The notes under the pieces were generated by a model. That model saw only the letters and a list, made by a program, of their open reading frames with translations, searched no databases and was not told where the DNA came from. This document shows positions 8,789 to 17,809 of a DNA stretch of 64,000 nucleotides, one piece after another. The stretch covers positions 62,001-126,000 of the forward strand of contig CAWBFS010000057.1 of NCBI GenBank assembly GCA_963788085.1, read 5' to 3'. Position 1 is the stretch's first letter, and every line of letters starts with the position of its first letter. This DNA is from AP-15 sp963788085. GTDB taxonomy: Bacteria; Pseudomonadota; Alphaproteobacteria; ATCC43930; CGMCC-115725. The position numbers and the translations under genes are program-made.

Positions 8789-9754
8789 TCAGGCCGCCTT
8801 GGCCAATCGCCCACGGTCGTGCGGCGCGGAAAAATCCAGTTCGGGGCCGAGCGGGATGATTCCGCTGGGATTGAGGTTGCGCATTCCGCCGTAATAGCCG
8901 AGCTTGATGCGCGGAATATCGACGGTCTCGGCGACACCCGGCATCTGATAGATGTCGCGGGTGTAGTTCGACAGGTGGTGATAGTCGGCGATCCGCCGCA
9001 GATTGCATTTGAAATGGCTGTAATAGACTGCGTCGAAGCGCACCAAGGTCGGGAACAGCCGGAGATCGGCCTCGGTGAAACGTTCGCCCACTAGGTAGCG
9101 CTGACGGCTAAGGCGCTCCTCGAGACGGTCGAGCGCCGCGAACAGTTTGCGAAAACTTTGTTCGTAAGCCTCTTGGGTTCTGGCGAAGCCGCAGCGATAG
9201 ACCCCATTGTTGATCGCGTCATAAACAAAAGCATTGGTCTCGTCGATCGCACTGCGCAGCGCCGCGGGGTAGAGGTCGAGCGCCCTATTGCCGAATTCAT
9301 CGAATTCCGAGTTCAGCATGCGAATGATCTCGGAGGATTCGTTATTGACGATCGTGCGCGTCTCGCGGTCCCACAATACCGGGACAGTGGCGCGGCCGGT
9401 GAAGTCCGGGCGGGCCGCGCTATAAACCTGATGGACGTGGAAAACGCCGTCGACCGGCCGGAGATCATCGAAGCCGCGCGAATAGGCCCAGCCCTGCCCC
9501 TTGGGAAGGTCCGACTGCAGGATCGGGATCGCGTCCTCGAGCCCCTTCAGCTTGCGCATCAGCACGGTGCGGTGCGCCCACGGGCAGGACGGTGCGGTAA
9601 CCAGGTAATAGCGGCCCGCCTCCGCCTTGAACCCGGACGACCCATCGCGAGTCACACGGTCGCGAAACCCCAATTCCGGCCGTACAAAGCTGCCGTCCCT
9701 ACCCACGGTCGGCGGATCTTCGTCGTGCCAGATGCCGTGTACGAGCATTCCCAT
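8789..9754 (-). CDS. Glutathionyl-hydroquinone reductase (Xi/ECM4-class glutathione transferase)
   Basis: 321 residues, the normal size for the YqjG/PcpF/ECM4 group. It begins MGMLVHGIW and has the catalytic Cys in APSCPWAHR near residue 56; this class uses Cys to reduce glutathionyl-hydroquinones. Further marks are VNNESSEIIRML (glutathione-site Glu-Ser) and the helical domain with YLVGERFTEADLRLFPTLVRFD. Soluble enzyme that recycles quinones conjugated to glutathione. The start at 9754 gives the conserved MGMLV beginning; Met at 9748 is the alternative. It is transcribed with the methyltransferase that follows. Confidence 0.93.
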   Translation of the reverse strand: MGMLVHGIWHDEDPPTVGRDGSFVRPELGFRDRVTRDGSSGFKAEAGRYYLVTAPSCPWAHRTVLMRKLKGLEDAIPILQSDLPKGQGWAYSRGFDDLRPVDGVFHVHQVYSAARPDFTGRATVPVLWDRETRTIVNNESSEIIRMLNSEFDEFGNRALDLYPAALRSAIDETNAFVYDAINNGVYRCGFARTQEAYEQSFRKLFAALDRLEERLSRQRYLVGERFTEADLRLFPTLVRFDAVYYSHFKCNLRRIADYHHLSNYTRDIYQMPGVAETVDIPRIKLGYYGGMRNLNPSGIIPLGPELDFSAPHDRGRLAKAA

Positions 9755-9839
9755 CGCCAAACTCCGTCCTTGCCCCGTCACGCGAAAATGATCGACAGCC
9801 GGCGAGGTCTCAACTTTTTTTGATCGCGCGCGCCTGCGC

Positions 9840-10745
9840 TTGACCGCGTATGGTCGGCCGAGATACCTGAGCCCGCGCCGACCGCCCGGGTCGCAGTTGA
9901 TTGGGGTTACGCCGAAATTGTCCCATCCACCGCCGATACTGGCCGGGAAGGATTTTACCGCGCCATCGGTGTTCGAGCCGGAAAATCTGTTGCGGGAGGC
10001 GCGGCGGCAGAAGAGTTTGCCGATAACAGCGGTGCCGGAAGTCTGTCTGCTCGACCCCGATGGCGACATCGTCCGGGCGCTCGCCAAAAAGGGACGGAGC
10101 CGCCGCTCGGCCGGTTGGGCGTGTTATCACACCGACCTCTACGAATTCGACCACGAGGGCGAACATTTCGGCATCATCGGCTGCGCCGTAGGTGCGTCTT
10201 TTGCCGTGTTGCTGGCGGAGCAGCTGTTTGCGTCCGGCTGCCGGTTTGTGATCAGCATGACCTCAGCCGGGCAGATCGTCGAGCAGGGGTCGCCGCCCTA
10301 TTTCATCCTGATCGACCGCGCGTTGCGCGACGAGGGCACGAGTTACCATTACTTGCCGCCGGCGGAGTTCGCCGAGGCGGACGAGGCGCTGGTCCAAGCC
10401 GCGATGAACGCGTTTGCGGGCGCACGTCAGCCGATGCACCGCGGCGCGAGTTGGACGACCGATGCGCCGTTCCGCGAGACCGCCGCTGCAATCGGCGGCT
10501 GCCGCGAGCGCAATATTCTCGCAGTCGAAATGGAGGCGGCCGGGCTTTATGCCTTCGCCAAAGCACGCCGCAAGCCGGTCCTGTGCTTCGCCCATGTGAC
10601 CAATCAGATGGCGGTCATCGAGGGCGATTTCGAAAAAGGCGAGGCCGACGGCAGTTCAGCTTCGCTGGCCGTAATCGCAACTGCGGTGCGCGCCTGGCGC
10701 GGACTGGAGTCTCAGCGTAACGGGTCATCGCCACCCCGCGGCTGA
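9840..10745 (+). CDS. Nucleoside phosphorylase family protein
   Basis: Up to 301 residues of the PNP/UDP phosphorylase superfamily, which cleaves nucleosides with phosphate. Seen: IIGCAVGASFAVLLAEQL and CRFVISMTSAGQI (phosphate/ribose site region), RGASWTTDAPFRET, and the nucleoside-binding signature VEMEAAGLYAFA. The open frame starts with TTG at 9840; similarity to the family seems to begin near TPKLSHPP (about 9906), so the true start may be the TTG at 9897. Divergent from the glutathionyl-hydroquinone reductase gene with an 85-bp shared upstream region. Base preference is not predictable. Confidence 0.85.
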   Translation: MTAYGRPRYLSPRRPPGSQLIGVTPKLSHPPPILAGKDFTAPSVFEPENLLREARRQKSLPITAVPEVCLLDPDGDIVRALAKKGRSRRSAGWACYHTDLYEFDHEGEHFGIIGCAVGASFAVLLAEQLFASGCRFVISMTSAGQIVEQGSPPYFILIDRALRDEGTSYHYLPPAEFAEADEALVQAAMNAFAGARQPMHRGASWTTDAPFRETAAAIGGCRERNILAVEMEAAGLYAFAKARRKPVLCFAHVTNQMAVIEGDFEKGEADGSSASLAVIATAVRAWRGLESQRNGSSPPRG

Positions 10746-10802
10746 CGCGCCGCCGACTGCCGTCATCCCGCTGACAATTCAACTTCGATGCCTGCGCCGT
10801 TC

Positions 10803-12041
10803 TCAAGCCAATTCGAGCCACAGCACGCCGATACCGATCGTTAGCACCGTCAGCGGCGCGCCAACCTTGAAGTATTCCCAGAACCCGATTTCAACATTTT
10901 GCGCCCTTGCCCGCTGCACCACGATCAGATTGGCGACCGAGCCAACCAGGGTAAAGTTGCCAGCGAGGGTCGATGCCATCGCAACAGTGAGCCAAGCCTG
11001 CTGCTGGGATTGCAACTGCGCAATGAACGGCTTCAGTACGAGCACCGCCGGGACGTTGCTGACGATGTTTGAGAGGATCGCGGTAACCGCGCTCAGAACC
11101 GGAATGCGCTCCAGATGGAGTTGGCCGACAGCGCCGATGACCTCCGGCGAAAGCACGCTGTGTTCGAGCCCGGCAACCACGATGAACAGACCAGCGAACA
11201 TCAGCAGCAAAGTCCAGTCGATCTCGGCATAGACCTTTTCGGATTTGATGCGCCGAGTGAGCAGCAGGACAGCGCCGGCGACAATCGCGACTTCGGCGGG
11301 CGGAATGCCCGCAAAGAAACCCGCAATCATCGCGAGCGAGACTGCCACCGACTTGACGATGATCGGCCAATCGGCATGCACCGGCCGGGGCTCGCCCCGG
11401 AGCCGCTGACGCGTCCTGAATTCGGAGCGGTAGACAAGTGCGATCAGCCCCACGGTCAGCACCAGCCCGATCCCGGCAATCGGAGAGAGCGCGGCGGCAA
11501 AGGTGGCGTAGGGGATATGCGACAAACTGCCGATAATCATGTTTTGCGGGTTGCCGGTGATCGTCGCGGTGCTGCCGATATTCGAGGCCATTGCGATCGC
11601 CAGCAGGTAAGGGACGGGGTTGCGCCGCAGACGGGTGACGAGATCGAGGACGAGCGGCGTCAGGACCAGGCAAACCGTATCGTTCACCAGAAAGGCCGAG
11701 AAGATACCCGAGACCAGGACGATAGAGGCGAGCAGCACGATCGGATACCGGGCACGGGTGACGACCCAGCCACTGACGAGACGGAAGAACCCCGAAAGCC
11801 GCAGATTGGCGACGACGATCATGACGCCCAGCAGCAGGATGATCGTATCGAAGTCGATCGCCTTTGGCGCTTCCTCGAGCGGCAGAGCGCCGACCGCCAC
11901 CATCAGGCTCGCCCCGACGAGCGCGGCGCCGGCCCGGTCGAGCCGGAAGCCGGGCAGCCGCCCGATCGCCACAACCAGGTAGGTCATCGCAAAAATGGCA
12001 ATGGCGGCAGCCTCGGGGACCAGGCTGAAGAACCGTGCCAT
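10803..12041 (-). CDS. ArsB/NhaD-type (SLC13-like) ion transporter permease
   Basis: 412 residues, nearly all membrane-spanning, with about eleven helices. Typical blocks of the ArsB/NhaD and SLC13 superfamily are FDTIILLLGVMIVVANL, FLVNDTVCLVLTPLV and ASNIGSTATITGNPQNM, each repeated in spirit in the second half (NIVSNVPAVLVLKPF and NFTLVGSVANLIV). Family members move arsenite, sodium/protons or dicarboxylates; no arsenic genes are nearby, so the substrate stays open. The ATG at 12041 lies inside the end of the upstream MFS gene, a 58-bp overlap suggesting co-transcription. Confidence 0.88.
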   Translation of the reverse strand: MARFFSLVPEAAAIAIFAMTYLVVAIGRLPGFRLDRAGAALVGASLMVAVGALPLEEAPKAIDFDTIILLLGVMIVVANLRLSGFFRLVSGWVVTRARYPIVLLASIVLVSGIFSAFLVNDTVCLVLTPLVLDLVTRLRRNPVPYLLAIAMASNIGSTATITGNPQNMIIGSLSHIPYATFAAALSPIAGIGLVLTVGLIALVYRSEFRTRQRLRGEPRPVHADWPIIVKSVAVSLAMIAGFFAGIPPAEVAIVAGAVLLLTRRIKSEKVYAEIDWTLLLMFAGLFIVVAGLEHSVLSPEVIGAVGQLHLERIPVLSAVTAILSNIVSNVPAVLVLKPFIAQLQSQQQAWLTVAMASTLAGNFTLVGSVANLIVVQRARAQNVEIGFWEYFKVGAPLTVLTIGIGVLWLELA

Positions 12042-13282
12042 AGTTTCAGCCGGCGGGCATCGGCGCCTTCGAGTGGATGCCGCTCCGCCACGGGCGTCGA
12101 TTTGCGGTCACCGGTCTCCGGCATCGCGATCCACAGCAGCAGGAAGGCGGCGAACGCGCAGCCGGCCAAAAACGCAAATGCCGCCGAGAATCCTGCCTTG
12201 TCGACGATAAATCCGGCGATCGAATTGCTGAGCGCGGCGCCCAGTCCCCAGGATGCCGATGCGGCGCCCTGTGCGAGGTTGTATCGCCCCGTTCCCCGCG
12301 TCAGATCGGCTATGACGATAAAGAACAGCGCGCCGAAAATCCCGGCGCCGATCCCGTCCAGCACCTGGATCGATACGAGAGCGTATGGGTTCTGGGACAG
12401 CGTATAAAGCACCCCGCGTATCGGCAACACGGCGAAGCCGGCAAGAAAGATTGGCTTGCGTCCCCAGCTGTCCGCCTTGTGTCCGACCAGTATGGCCATC
12501 GGCACCATGACGATTTGCGCAGTGATGATGCATGCCGCCATGAACAAGGTCTCGACGCCCTTATTGCTCTGGGCGAGCTTTTCCCCGAGCAGGGGCAGCA
12601 TCGCCGCATTGGCGAAATGAAAGAGGGTGATCGAGGTCGAGAAAATCAGCAGCGGCTTGCATTCAAAGATGACCCGCAAGCCGCTCGGCTGGCCGTCACG
12701 CTCCTTGTCGGAGCCGCGTGCGAGGTCATGATCGATCCAACGCGACTTGATCGCGAGCACGGCGAGAATGCTCGTGGCAGCCAGCGCCGCAACGAGCCAG
12801 AGAACGGCACGGGGCGCCAGAAGCCACCCGGCAACCCCTGCTGCGATCGCGGTAAAGGCGTTACCGGCATGGTTGAATGCCTCGTTTCTGCCGACCCTTC
12901 TCGTGAACAACTCAGGGCCGACAATTCCTAAGGAGATAGCGCCGACCGCTGCAGGAAACACGGCATCGGCGCTTCCGATCACCGCCTGTGCGGCGGCAAC
13001 GACCCAGAAATTCGGGAACAAAGACATTGCGACCGCGCCGACCGCGACGGTAACCGCGGCAATGACGATCAATGCCCGCTTCCACCGCGTCCAGTCGATC
13101 AAGGCGCCGAAGGGCGCGCGGGCCGCCACCGTGGCTATGCCAGCTATCATCATGACCACGCCGATCTCGCCGGGATCCCAATGCCGGCTCGACAGCAGAT
13201 AAATCGCCAGGAAAGGCCCGAGCCCATCCTTAACGTCTGCCAGGAAAAAATTGAGCCAATCGAGCGGCTTCTGCGACTTCAC
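11984..13282 (-). CDS. Major facilitator superfamily transporter
   Basis: 432 residues with about twelve predicted membrane helices in two halves. The cytoplasmic loop motif after helix 2 (ARAPFGALIDWTRWKRALI) is the MFS A-motif region. The second half (ANAAMLPLLGEKLAQSN onward) repeats the pattern with GHKADSWGRKPIFLAGF. It is an inner-membrane secondary transporter; the substrate is unknown. Translation starts at a GTG (13282). The last residues after PETGDRK overlap the start of the ArsB/NhaD-like gene; part of this tail may be due to an unnoticed indel, because a TGA stands just before the downstream ATG in another frame. Confidence 0.87.
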   Translation of the reverse strand: MKSQKPLDWLNFFLADVKDGLGPFLAIYLLSSRHWDPGEIGVVMMIAGIATVAARAPFGALIDWTRWKRALIVIAAVTVAVGAVAMSLFPNFWVVAAAQAVIGSADAVFPAAVGAISLGIVGPELFTRRVGRNEAFNHAGNAFTAIAAGVAGWLLAPRAVLWLVAALAATSILAVLAIKSRWIDHDLARGSDKERDGQPSGLRVIFECKPLLIFSTSITLFHFANAAMLPLLGEKLAQSNKGVETLFMAACIITAQIVMVPMAILVGHKADSWGRKPIFLAGFAVLPIRGVLYTLSQNPYALVSIQVLDGIGAGIFGALFFIVIADLTRGTGRYNLAQGAASASWGLGAALSNSIAGFIVDKAGFSAAFAFLAGCAFAAFLLLWIAMPETGDRKSTPVAERHPLEGADARRLKLWHGSSAWSPRLPPLPFLR

Positions 13283-13512
13283 CGCGGTCCTCCACCGCTC
13301 ACCTCGGGCGATCAGCGGGGTGGCATCCGCCGATTATTAGACGGCTGCGCCCGCCAATGGCCAATGGCTGCAACCGCCTCACGAACAGAGGACAGCCGCA
13401 GCTCCGTTCCATCAATGCAGGCCTGCGATAAGTCGCTCGCCTCTGCCGGGCACCGCGAAACATTTTTTCCGGTCTGCCCTCTCTTCGCGCGCCGTTCCGG
13501 TGTTGAAACGCT

Positions 13513-14436
13513 ATGAAGCTGTCGGAAAAGGTGAAGATCGCGCTCGAGGAAACCCGGATACTGATCCTCGGGGCGCAGATTCTGCTCGGGTTCGGGTTTC
13601 GCGGGGTGTTCAGCGCAAGGTTCGACGAGCTCCCGGAATATGCCCGCTACGCCGACGGGGTGGCGCTGGCGCTCCTCGTCTGCACCATCGGCTTGCTGAT
13701 CGCCCCCGGTCCCTATCATCGCATTGTCGAGGGAGGCCAGGACAGCGGCCGACTGCATCGCTTCGCGACGGCCATCGCCGATCTGGCGCTGCTGCCCTTC
13801 GCGCTTGCGCTGGGTCTCGGTCTCTTCGTTGGCGCACAGGCAATTTTTTGATGATCGCGCCGTTTCGATCGCGGCGGGCATGACGGGAGCCGGTGTCGCG
13901 TTTGCTCTCTGGTATGGGCTGCCACAGCTGCGAAAGAGATTTGTCGGGGAGAGTGAGCGCATGATCACGCGCAGGCCAATCGCAACCAGCGGGCTGACAC
14001 GCCGCTGCAGGTCAAGATCGAACAATTGCTGACGGAAGCCCGCGTCGTCCTGCCCGGCGCCCAGGCTCTGTTCGGCTTTCAGCTTGCTATCGTGCTTACG
14101 CGAGCCTTCGAGCAGCTACCGAAATCCTCGATTGTCGTGCATGCGGCGAGCCTGTTTCTGGTCGCGCTTGCCGTCATGATGCTGATGGCTCCGGCCCCCT
14201 ATCACCGGATCGTCTATGCCGGCGAGGATACCGAAGACATGTACCGGGTCGGCAGCGCGCTCGTGACGGGCGCGACGCTGCCGCTTGGTTTGGGACTGGC
14301 CGGCGATGTTTACGTCGTAATCGCGAAAATCTCAGGGTCTTTCGCCATCGGGTCATTCACCGGCGGGTTGGCATTCGTGTTCCTGAGCGGGCTTTGGTAC
14401 CTATACCCGATCATTGTGGCGCGTCGCCGCAAATAG
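13513..14436 (+). CDS. Two-repeat DUF6328-type membrane protein (two frameshifts)
   Basis: Two similar halves. Residues 1-112 (from the ATG at 13513) hold ETRILILGAQILLGFGFRG and LLIAPGPYHRIVEGGQDSGR; the second half has EARVVLPGAQALFGFQLAI and LMAPAPYHRIVYAGEDTEDM. Each half has about four hydrophobic helices. Taken at face value the first frame stops at 13851, in a run of six T; dropping one T continues into DDRAVSIAAGMTGAGVAFA and a cytoplasmic linker, and one inserted base near 13962 joins QVKIEQLLTEARV to the second half, giving one chain of about 307 residues. Alternatively these are two short adjacent genes (13513-13851 and about 14026-14436). The function of the family is unknown. Confidence 0.7.
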
Positions 14437-14439
14437 AGC

Positions 14440-15585
14440 CTACTCGCGAACGCGGAACACGGTCAGAACATCATCCCCGACCGTTTCCGTCGATAGGCGC
14501 TCGAAGCTTGGCGCCTCTGCGAGAACTTCGAGACCGAATTCGGCGATTGCCGGAACGCCGTCACCTCCGATCAGCACCGGCGCGTGCACCCAAACCAGGC
14601 GATCTACAAGACTAGCGCGCGCGAAGGCGGCTGCCAGACGCCCGCCACCTTCAACGAGCAGTCGGGTGATGCCGCGCTCGCCGAGCGCCGCGAGGGCGGC
14701 TGCGAGGCTGCCGTTGCCGTCGGGACCGGGATCGATGTCGATTACCGTCGCACCGGCGGACAGGAACGCTCGCCGCCGTTCGGGATCTGCCGAAGGCAAG
14801 GTCAGGACCCAAGTCGGAACCGCTCGGGCATCGGAAATGAGGTGCATCGTCGGCGAAATGCGCAAATGCCGATCGACGACGACGCGCACCGGCGAACGGT
14901 GCGCTAGGCCCGGCAGCCGGCAGGTGAGCTGGGGATCGTCGGTAAGGACCGTTCCAATACCGACCATGATCGCATCGTGGGCGGCACGCAAAGCGTGTGC
15001 GCGCTCCCGTGCGGGCGGACCGCTGATCCACTGGCTCTCGCCGCGCCCGGTCGCGATACGGCCGTCGAGTGAGGTGGCGAGCTTCAGTGTGACCAGCGGC
15101 CGGCCATTGCGTAGACGGCAGAAGAAACCGGCGTTGATTTCGGCAGCTTCCGCTTCACAGAGACCGGTCTCGACGTCGAGTCCCGCCGCGCGCAGTCGCC
15201 GCACTCCATCGCCGGCGACGCGCGGGTCGGCGTCCTCCAATGCGACCACTACACGCCGTATCCCTGCGGCGATCAACGCATCGGTGCAGGGTGGGGTGCG
15301 GCCCCAATGGCAACAAGGTTCGAGACTGACATAGGCGGTAGCGCCGCGAGCAGCTTCACCCGCCCGGCCGAGCGCCTCGGTCTCGCCATGCGGCCGCCCG
15401 CCCGGCTGCGTCCACCCGCGCCCCACAACGCGACCCCGATCGACAATGACGCAGCCGACTGCCGGGTTCGGCCAAGCCGTGCCGAGCCCACGCCGCGCCA
15501 ACGCCAATGCGACGCGCAACCAGCGCAGATCGAAACGTCCATCGCTCGAAAATTTCGCTGCGTCCGCCGGCAGCTCAGTCGCCAT
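14440..15585 (-). CDS. ribD: Bifunctional riboflavin biosynthesis deaminase/reductase RibD
   Basis: 381 residues catalysing the deamination and then reduction of the pyrimidine intermediate of riboflavin synthesis. The N-terminal cytidine-deaminase-like domain has the zinc ligands in GGRPHGETEAL and SLEPCCHWGRTPPC; the C-terminal reductase domain has RPLVTLKLATSLDGRIATG and RLLVEGGGRLAAAF. The start is the ATG at 15585 (MATELPADAAKF), overlapping the end of nrdR by 11 bp; the longer open frame upstream runs through nrdR. The glyA-nrdR-ribD order is typical of Alphaproteobacteria, although ribE and nusB, which often follow, are absent here. Confidence 0.96.
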   Translation of the reverse strand: MATELPADAAKFSSDGRFDLRWLRVALALARRGLGTAWPNPAVGCVIVDRGRVVGRGWTQPGGRPHGETEALGRAGEAARGATAYVSLEPCCHWGRTPPCTDALIAAGIRRVVVALEDADPRVAGDGVRRLRAAGLDVETGLCEAEAAEINAGFFCRLRNGRPLVTLKLATSLDGRIATGRGESQWISGPPARERAHALRAAHDAIMVGIGTVLTDDPQLTCRLPGLAHRSPVRVVVDRHLRISPTMHLISDARAVPTWVLTLPSADPERRRAFLSAGATVIDIDPGPDGNGSLAAALAALGERGITRLLVEGGGRLAAAFARASLVDRLVWVHAPVLIGGDGVPAIAEFGLEVLAEAPSFERLSTETVGDDVLTVFRVRE

Positions 15586-16033
15586 CCGCGGCGATCCGCC
15601 CGACAAAATCCCCGAAATCCTTGGCCTCGCGAAAATTGCGGTAGACCGAAGCGAAACGGATGTAGGCGACTTGGTCGAGGCTGGCGAGCGCCTCCATGAC
15701 AAGGCCGCCGATCATGTCGCTCGGAATATCGGTTTCGCCGGAACTCTCCAGCTGCCGCACGAGTGAATTGATGATGCGCTCGACGCGATCCGGCTCGACC
15801 GGCCGCTTGCGCAGGGCGATGTAAATCGAACGGGCGAGCTTGTCCCGCTCGAAGGGCTCACGTTGTCCATGCTTTTTTATGACGGTCAATTCGCGCAGCT
15901 GCACGCGCTCGAAGGTCGTAAAGCGGGCCGCACAATTCGGGCAGAAGCGCCGCCGTCGAATCGCGCCGCGATCATCGGTCGGCCGCGAATCCTTGACCTG
16001 GGTGTCGTCGGCTCCGCAAAACGGACAGCGCAT
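15575..16033 (-). CDS. nrdR: Transcriptional repressor NrdR
   Basis: 152 residues. The N-terminal zinc ribbon is MRCPFCGADDTQVKDSRP with the second Cys pair in RRRRFCPNCAARFTTFE; the ATP-cone domain follows (TVIKKHGQREPFERDKL, then VYRNFREAKDFGDFV). NrdR represses ribonucleotide reductase genes in response to bound nucleotides. The ATG at 16033 is preceded directly by AGGAGGAG. It sits between glyA and ribD, as in other Alphaproteobacteria. Confidence 0.97.
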   Translation of the reverse strand: MRCPFCGADDTQVKDSRPTDDRGAIRRRRFCPNCAARFTTFERVQLRELTVIKKHGQREPFERDKLARSIYIALRKRPVEPDRVERIINSLVRQLESSGETDIPSDMIGGLVMEALASLDQVAYIRFASVYRNFREAKDFGDFVGRIAADGD

Positions 16034-16047
16034 CTCCTCCTCCGGTT

Positions 16048-17349
16048 CTAGTCGGTCAGGTTCTTCGGTTCGCTTTGCACGCCGTAAATCGGAAAGCGGG
16101 CGCAGAGATCGTGGACATTCTCTCGCACGCGCGCCTCGGTCGCCCCATTGTCGCCTGTTTGTCGCGCAAGCGCCCGCAGCACCTCGACGATGTAGCTCCC
16201 GACGTTGCGGAACTCCTCCGGGCCGAAGCCGCGCGTCGTTGCCGCCGGCGAGCCGAGGCGAATCCCGGAGGTCACCGTCGGCTTTTGCGGGTCGAAAGGA
16301 ATGCTGTTCTTGTTGCACGTAATGCCGGTGCGCTCGAGGCTGATCTCGGCATCGCGGCCGGTCACGCTCAGCGGCCGCAGATCGACCAGCATCAGATGCG
16401 AGTCGGTCCCGCCGGAGACGATCTCGAGCCCGGCTTCGACCAAAGTTGCCGCGAGTACTTTGGCATTCTCGACGACCGATTTGGCGTAAGACCTGAAGCC
16501 TGGCTGCAGCGCTTCGTGCAGAGCGACCGCCTTGGCAGCGATCACATGCATCAGCGGCCCGCCCTGCAGAGCCGGGAAAACGGCCGAGTTGATCCGTTTC
16601 CCGATCTCCGCGTCATCGGTCAGGATCAGACCCCCTCGTGGCCCACGCAACGTCTTATGTGTAGTGGTTGTGACCACGTGAGCATGTGGCAGCGGGCTCG
16701 GATAGACACCGCCGGCAACGAGCCCCGCGAAATGCGCCATATCCACCATCAGATGGGCGCCGACATCATCGGCGATAGCGCGAAACCGGGCGAAGTCGAT
16801 GATCCGTGAATAGGCGCTGCCACCGGCGATGATTAGCTTTGGCCGATGCAGGCGGGCGAGGCACTCGACTTCGTCGAAATCGATGCGGCCATCCTCCGCG
16901 CGCACGCCATATGCGATCGCATTGAACCATTTGCCTGACAGATTCGGCCGCGCTCCGTGCGTCAGATGTCCGCCCGCGGCGAGCGCCATTCCGAGAATTG
17001 TGGCGCCGGGCTCGAGCAGCGCGACAAACACGGCCTGATTGGCCTGCGCGCCGGAATGCGGCTGCACATTGGCGAAGCCACACCCGAACAGTCGTTTGGC
17101 GCGCTCGATCGCGAGCGTCTCGGCGACATCGACGAATTCGCATCCGCCATAGTAACGGCGGCCGGGATAGCCTTCGGCGTATTTGTTGGTCAGCACCGAG
17201 CCTTGCGCTTCCAGCACCGCCCGCGAGACGATGTTCTCGCTGGCGATCAGCTCGATTTGGAACTGCTGGCGTTCTTGTTCTCGATCGATCGCCGCAGCGA
17301 TCTCCGGATCAGCCCTCGACAATGTGTCACAGAAGAAATCGTCGACCAT
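16048..17349 (-). CDS. glyA: Serine hydroxymethyltransferase
   Basis: 433 residues; interconverts serine and glycine with tetrahydrofolate, PLP-dependent, cytoplasmic. Blocks: LIASENIVSRAVLEAQGS near the N-terminus, NKYAEGYPGRRYYGGCEFVD, HLTHGARPNLSGKWF, and the PLP-Lys motif TTTTHKTLRGPRGG near residue 230, then GITCNKNSIPFDPQKP and SGIRLGSPAATTRGF. The start is set at Met in MVDDFFCDTLSRADPEI by similarity of the N-terminus to family members; an ATG 33 bases further upstream (17382) is an alternative, and the frame is open further still without similarity. First gene of the glyA-nrdR-ribD block. Confidence 0.96.
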   Translation of the reverse strand: MVDDFFCDTLSRADPEIAAAIDREQERQQFQIELIASENIVSRAVLEAQGSVLTNKYAEGYPGRRYYGGCEFVDVAETLAIERAKRLFGCGFANVQPHSGAQANQAVFVALLEPGATILGMALAAGGHLTHGARPNLSGKWFNAIAYGVRAEDGRIDFDEVECLARLHRPKLIIAGGSAYSRIIDFARFRAIADDVGAHLMVDMAHFAGLVAGGVYPSPLPHAHVVTTTTHKTLRGPRGGLILTDDAEIGKRINSAVFPALQGGPLMHVIAAKAVALHEALQPGFRSYAKSVVENAKVLAATLVEAGLEIVSGGTDSHLMLVDLRPLSVTGRDAEISLERTGITCNKNSIPFDPQKPTVTSGIRLGSPAATTRGFGPEEFRNVGSYIVEVLRALARQTGDNGATEARVRENVHDLCARFPIYGVQSEPKNLTD

Positions 17350-17809
17350 GCCTGCGTAAACAGAGGAATGAACTGAAGGCATCAGAGCCACTTGTTGTCG
17401 GAAACGAGATAAACCGGCACCCGGAACACCTCTATTGGGGCCGATTTCCGGTGACGGGCAAAATTCCCGATCGCCAATTACGGCGCCGGGCAACCTGACC
17501 GGCTGAACCCTACCAGATCTCGCTCGATAATGCCAGCAGCATACCATAAATCGCGGTTCCACACCGAACCCAGGATCGAGTTGGGGCATTAGGACAGATG
17601 CGAACAGCTCGATCCTGATTGCGAGATCCATCGGCTGACGAGTTTGCTATTCCATAAAACCAGCTCGGGGCAATCTGCTGCCTGACAAGTCCTTCGATGG
17701 CCGCAGCAATGCTGATTACTGTCTTCCCGCTAAAGTTTCGATTGACACAAGAAATTCGTGCATCAATTATGCGGGCCAATTCGAACTTTAGGACTTCCCG
17801 AGGCAAAAA
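17350..17809. other. Divergent intergenic region between glyA and mucR
   Basis: About 460 bases, lower in GC than the neighbours. It should contain the promoters of glyA (leftward) and mucR (rightward). Besides the promoter-like pair listed separately I see no small gene with a convincing start and codon pattern, and no tRNA. Confidence 0.4.
17742..17770 (+). promoter_or_regulatory. Putative sigma-70-type promoter for mucR
   Basis: TTGACA at 17742-17747, a 17-base spacer, then AATTAT at 17765-17770, about 40 bases before the mucR start. The -35 box is perfect, the -10 box is weak. The local AT-richness (AAGAAATTCG, TCAATTAT) would also suit autoregulation by MucR, which binds AT-rich sites, but no defined operator is seen. 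Confidence 0.4.

Noticed and set aside
11115..12407. A 430-codon open frame on the plus strand over the transporter genes
   Set aside because: Composition is Asp/Arg/Gln/His-rich without hydrophobic core, the opposite strand encodes a clear membrane transporter, and high GC opens antisense frames.
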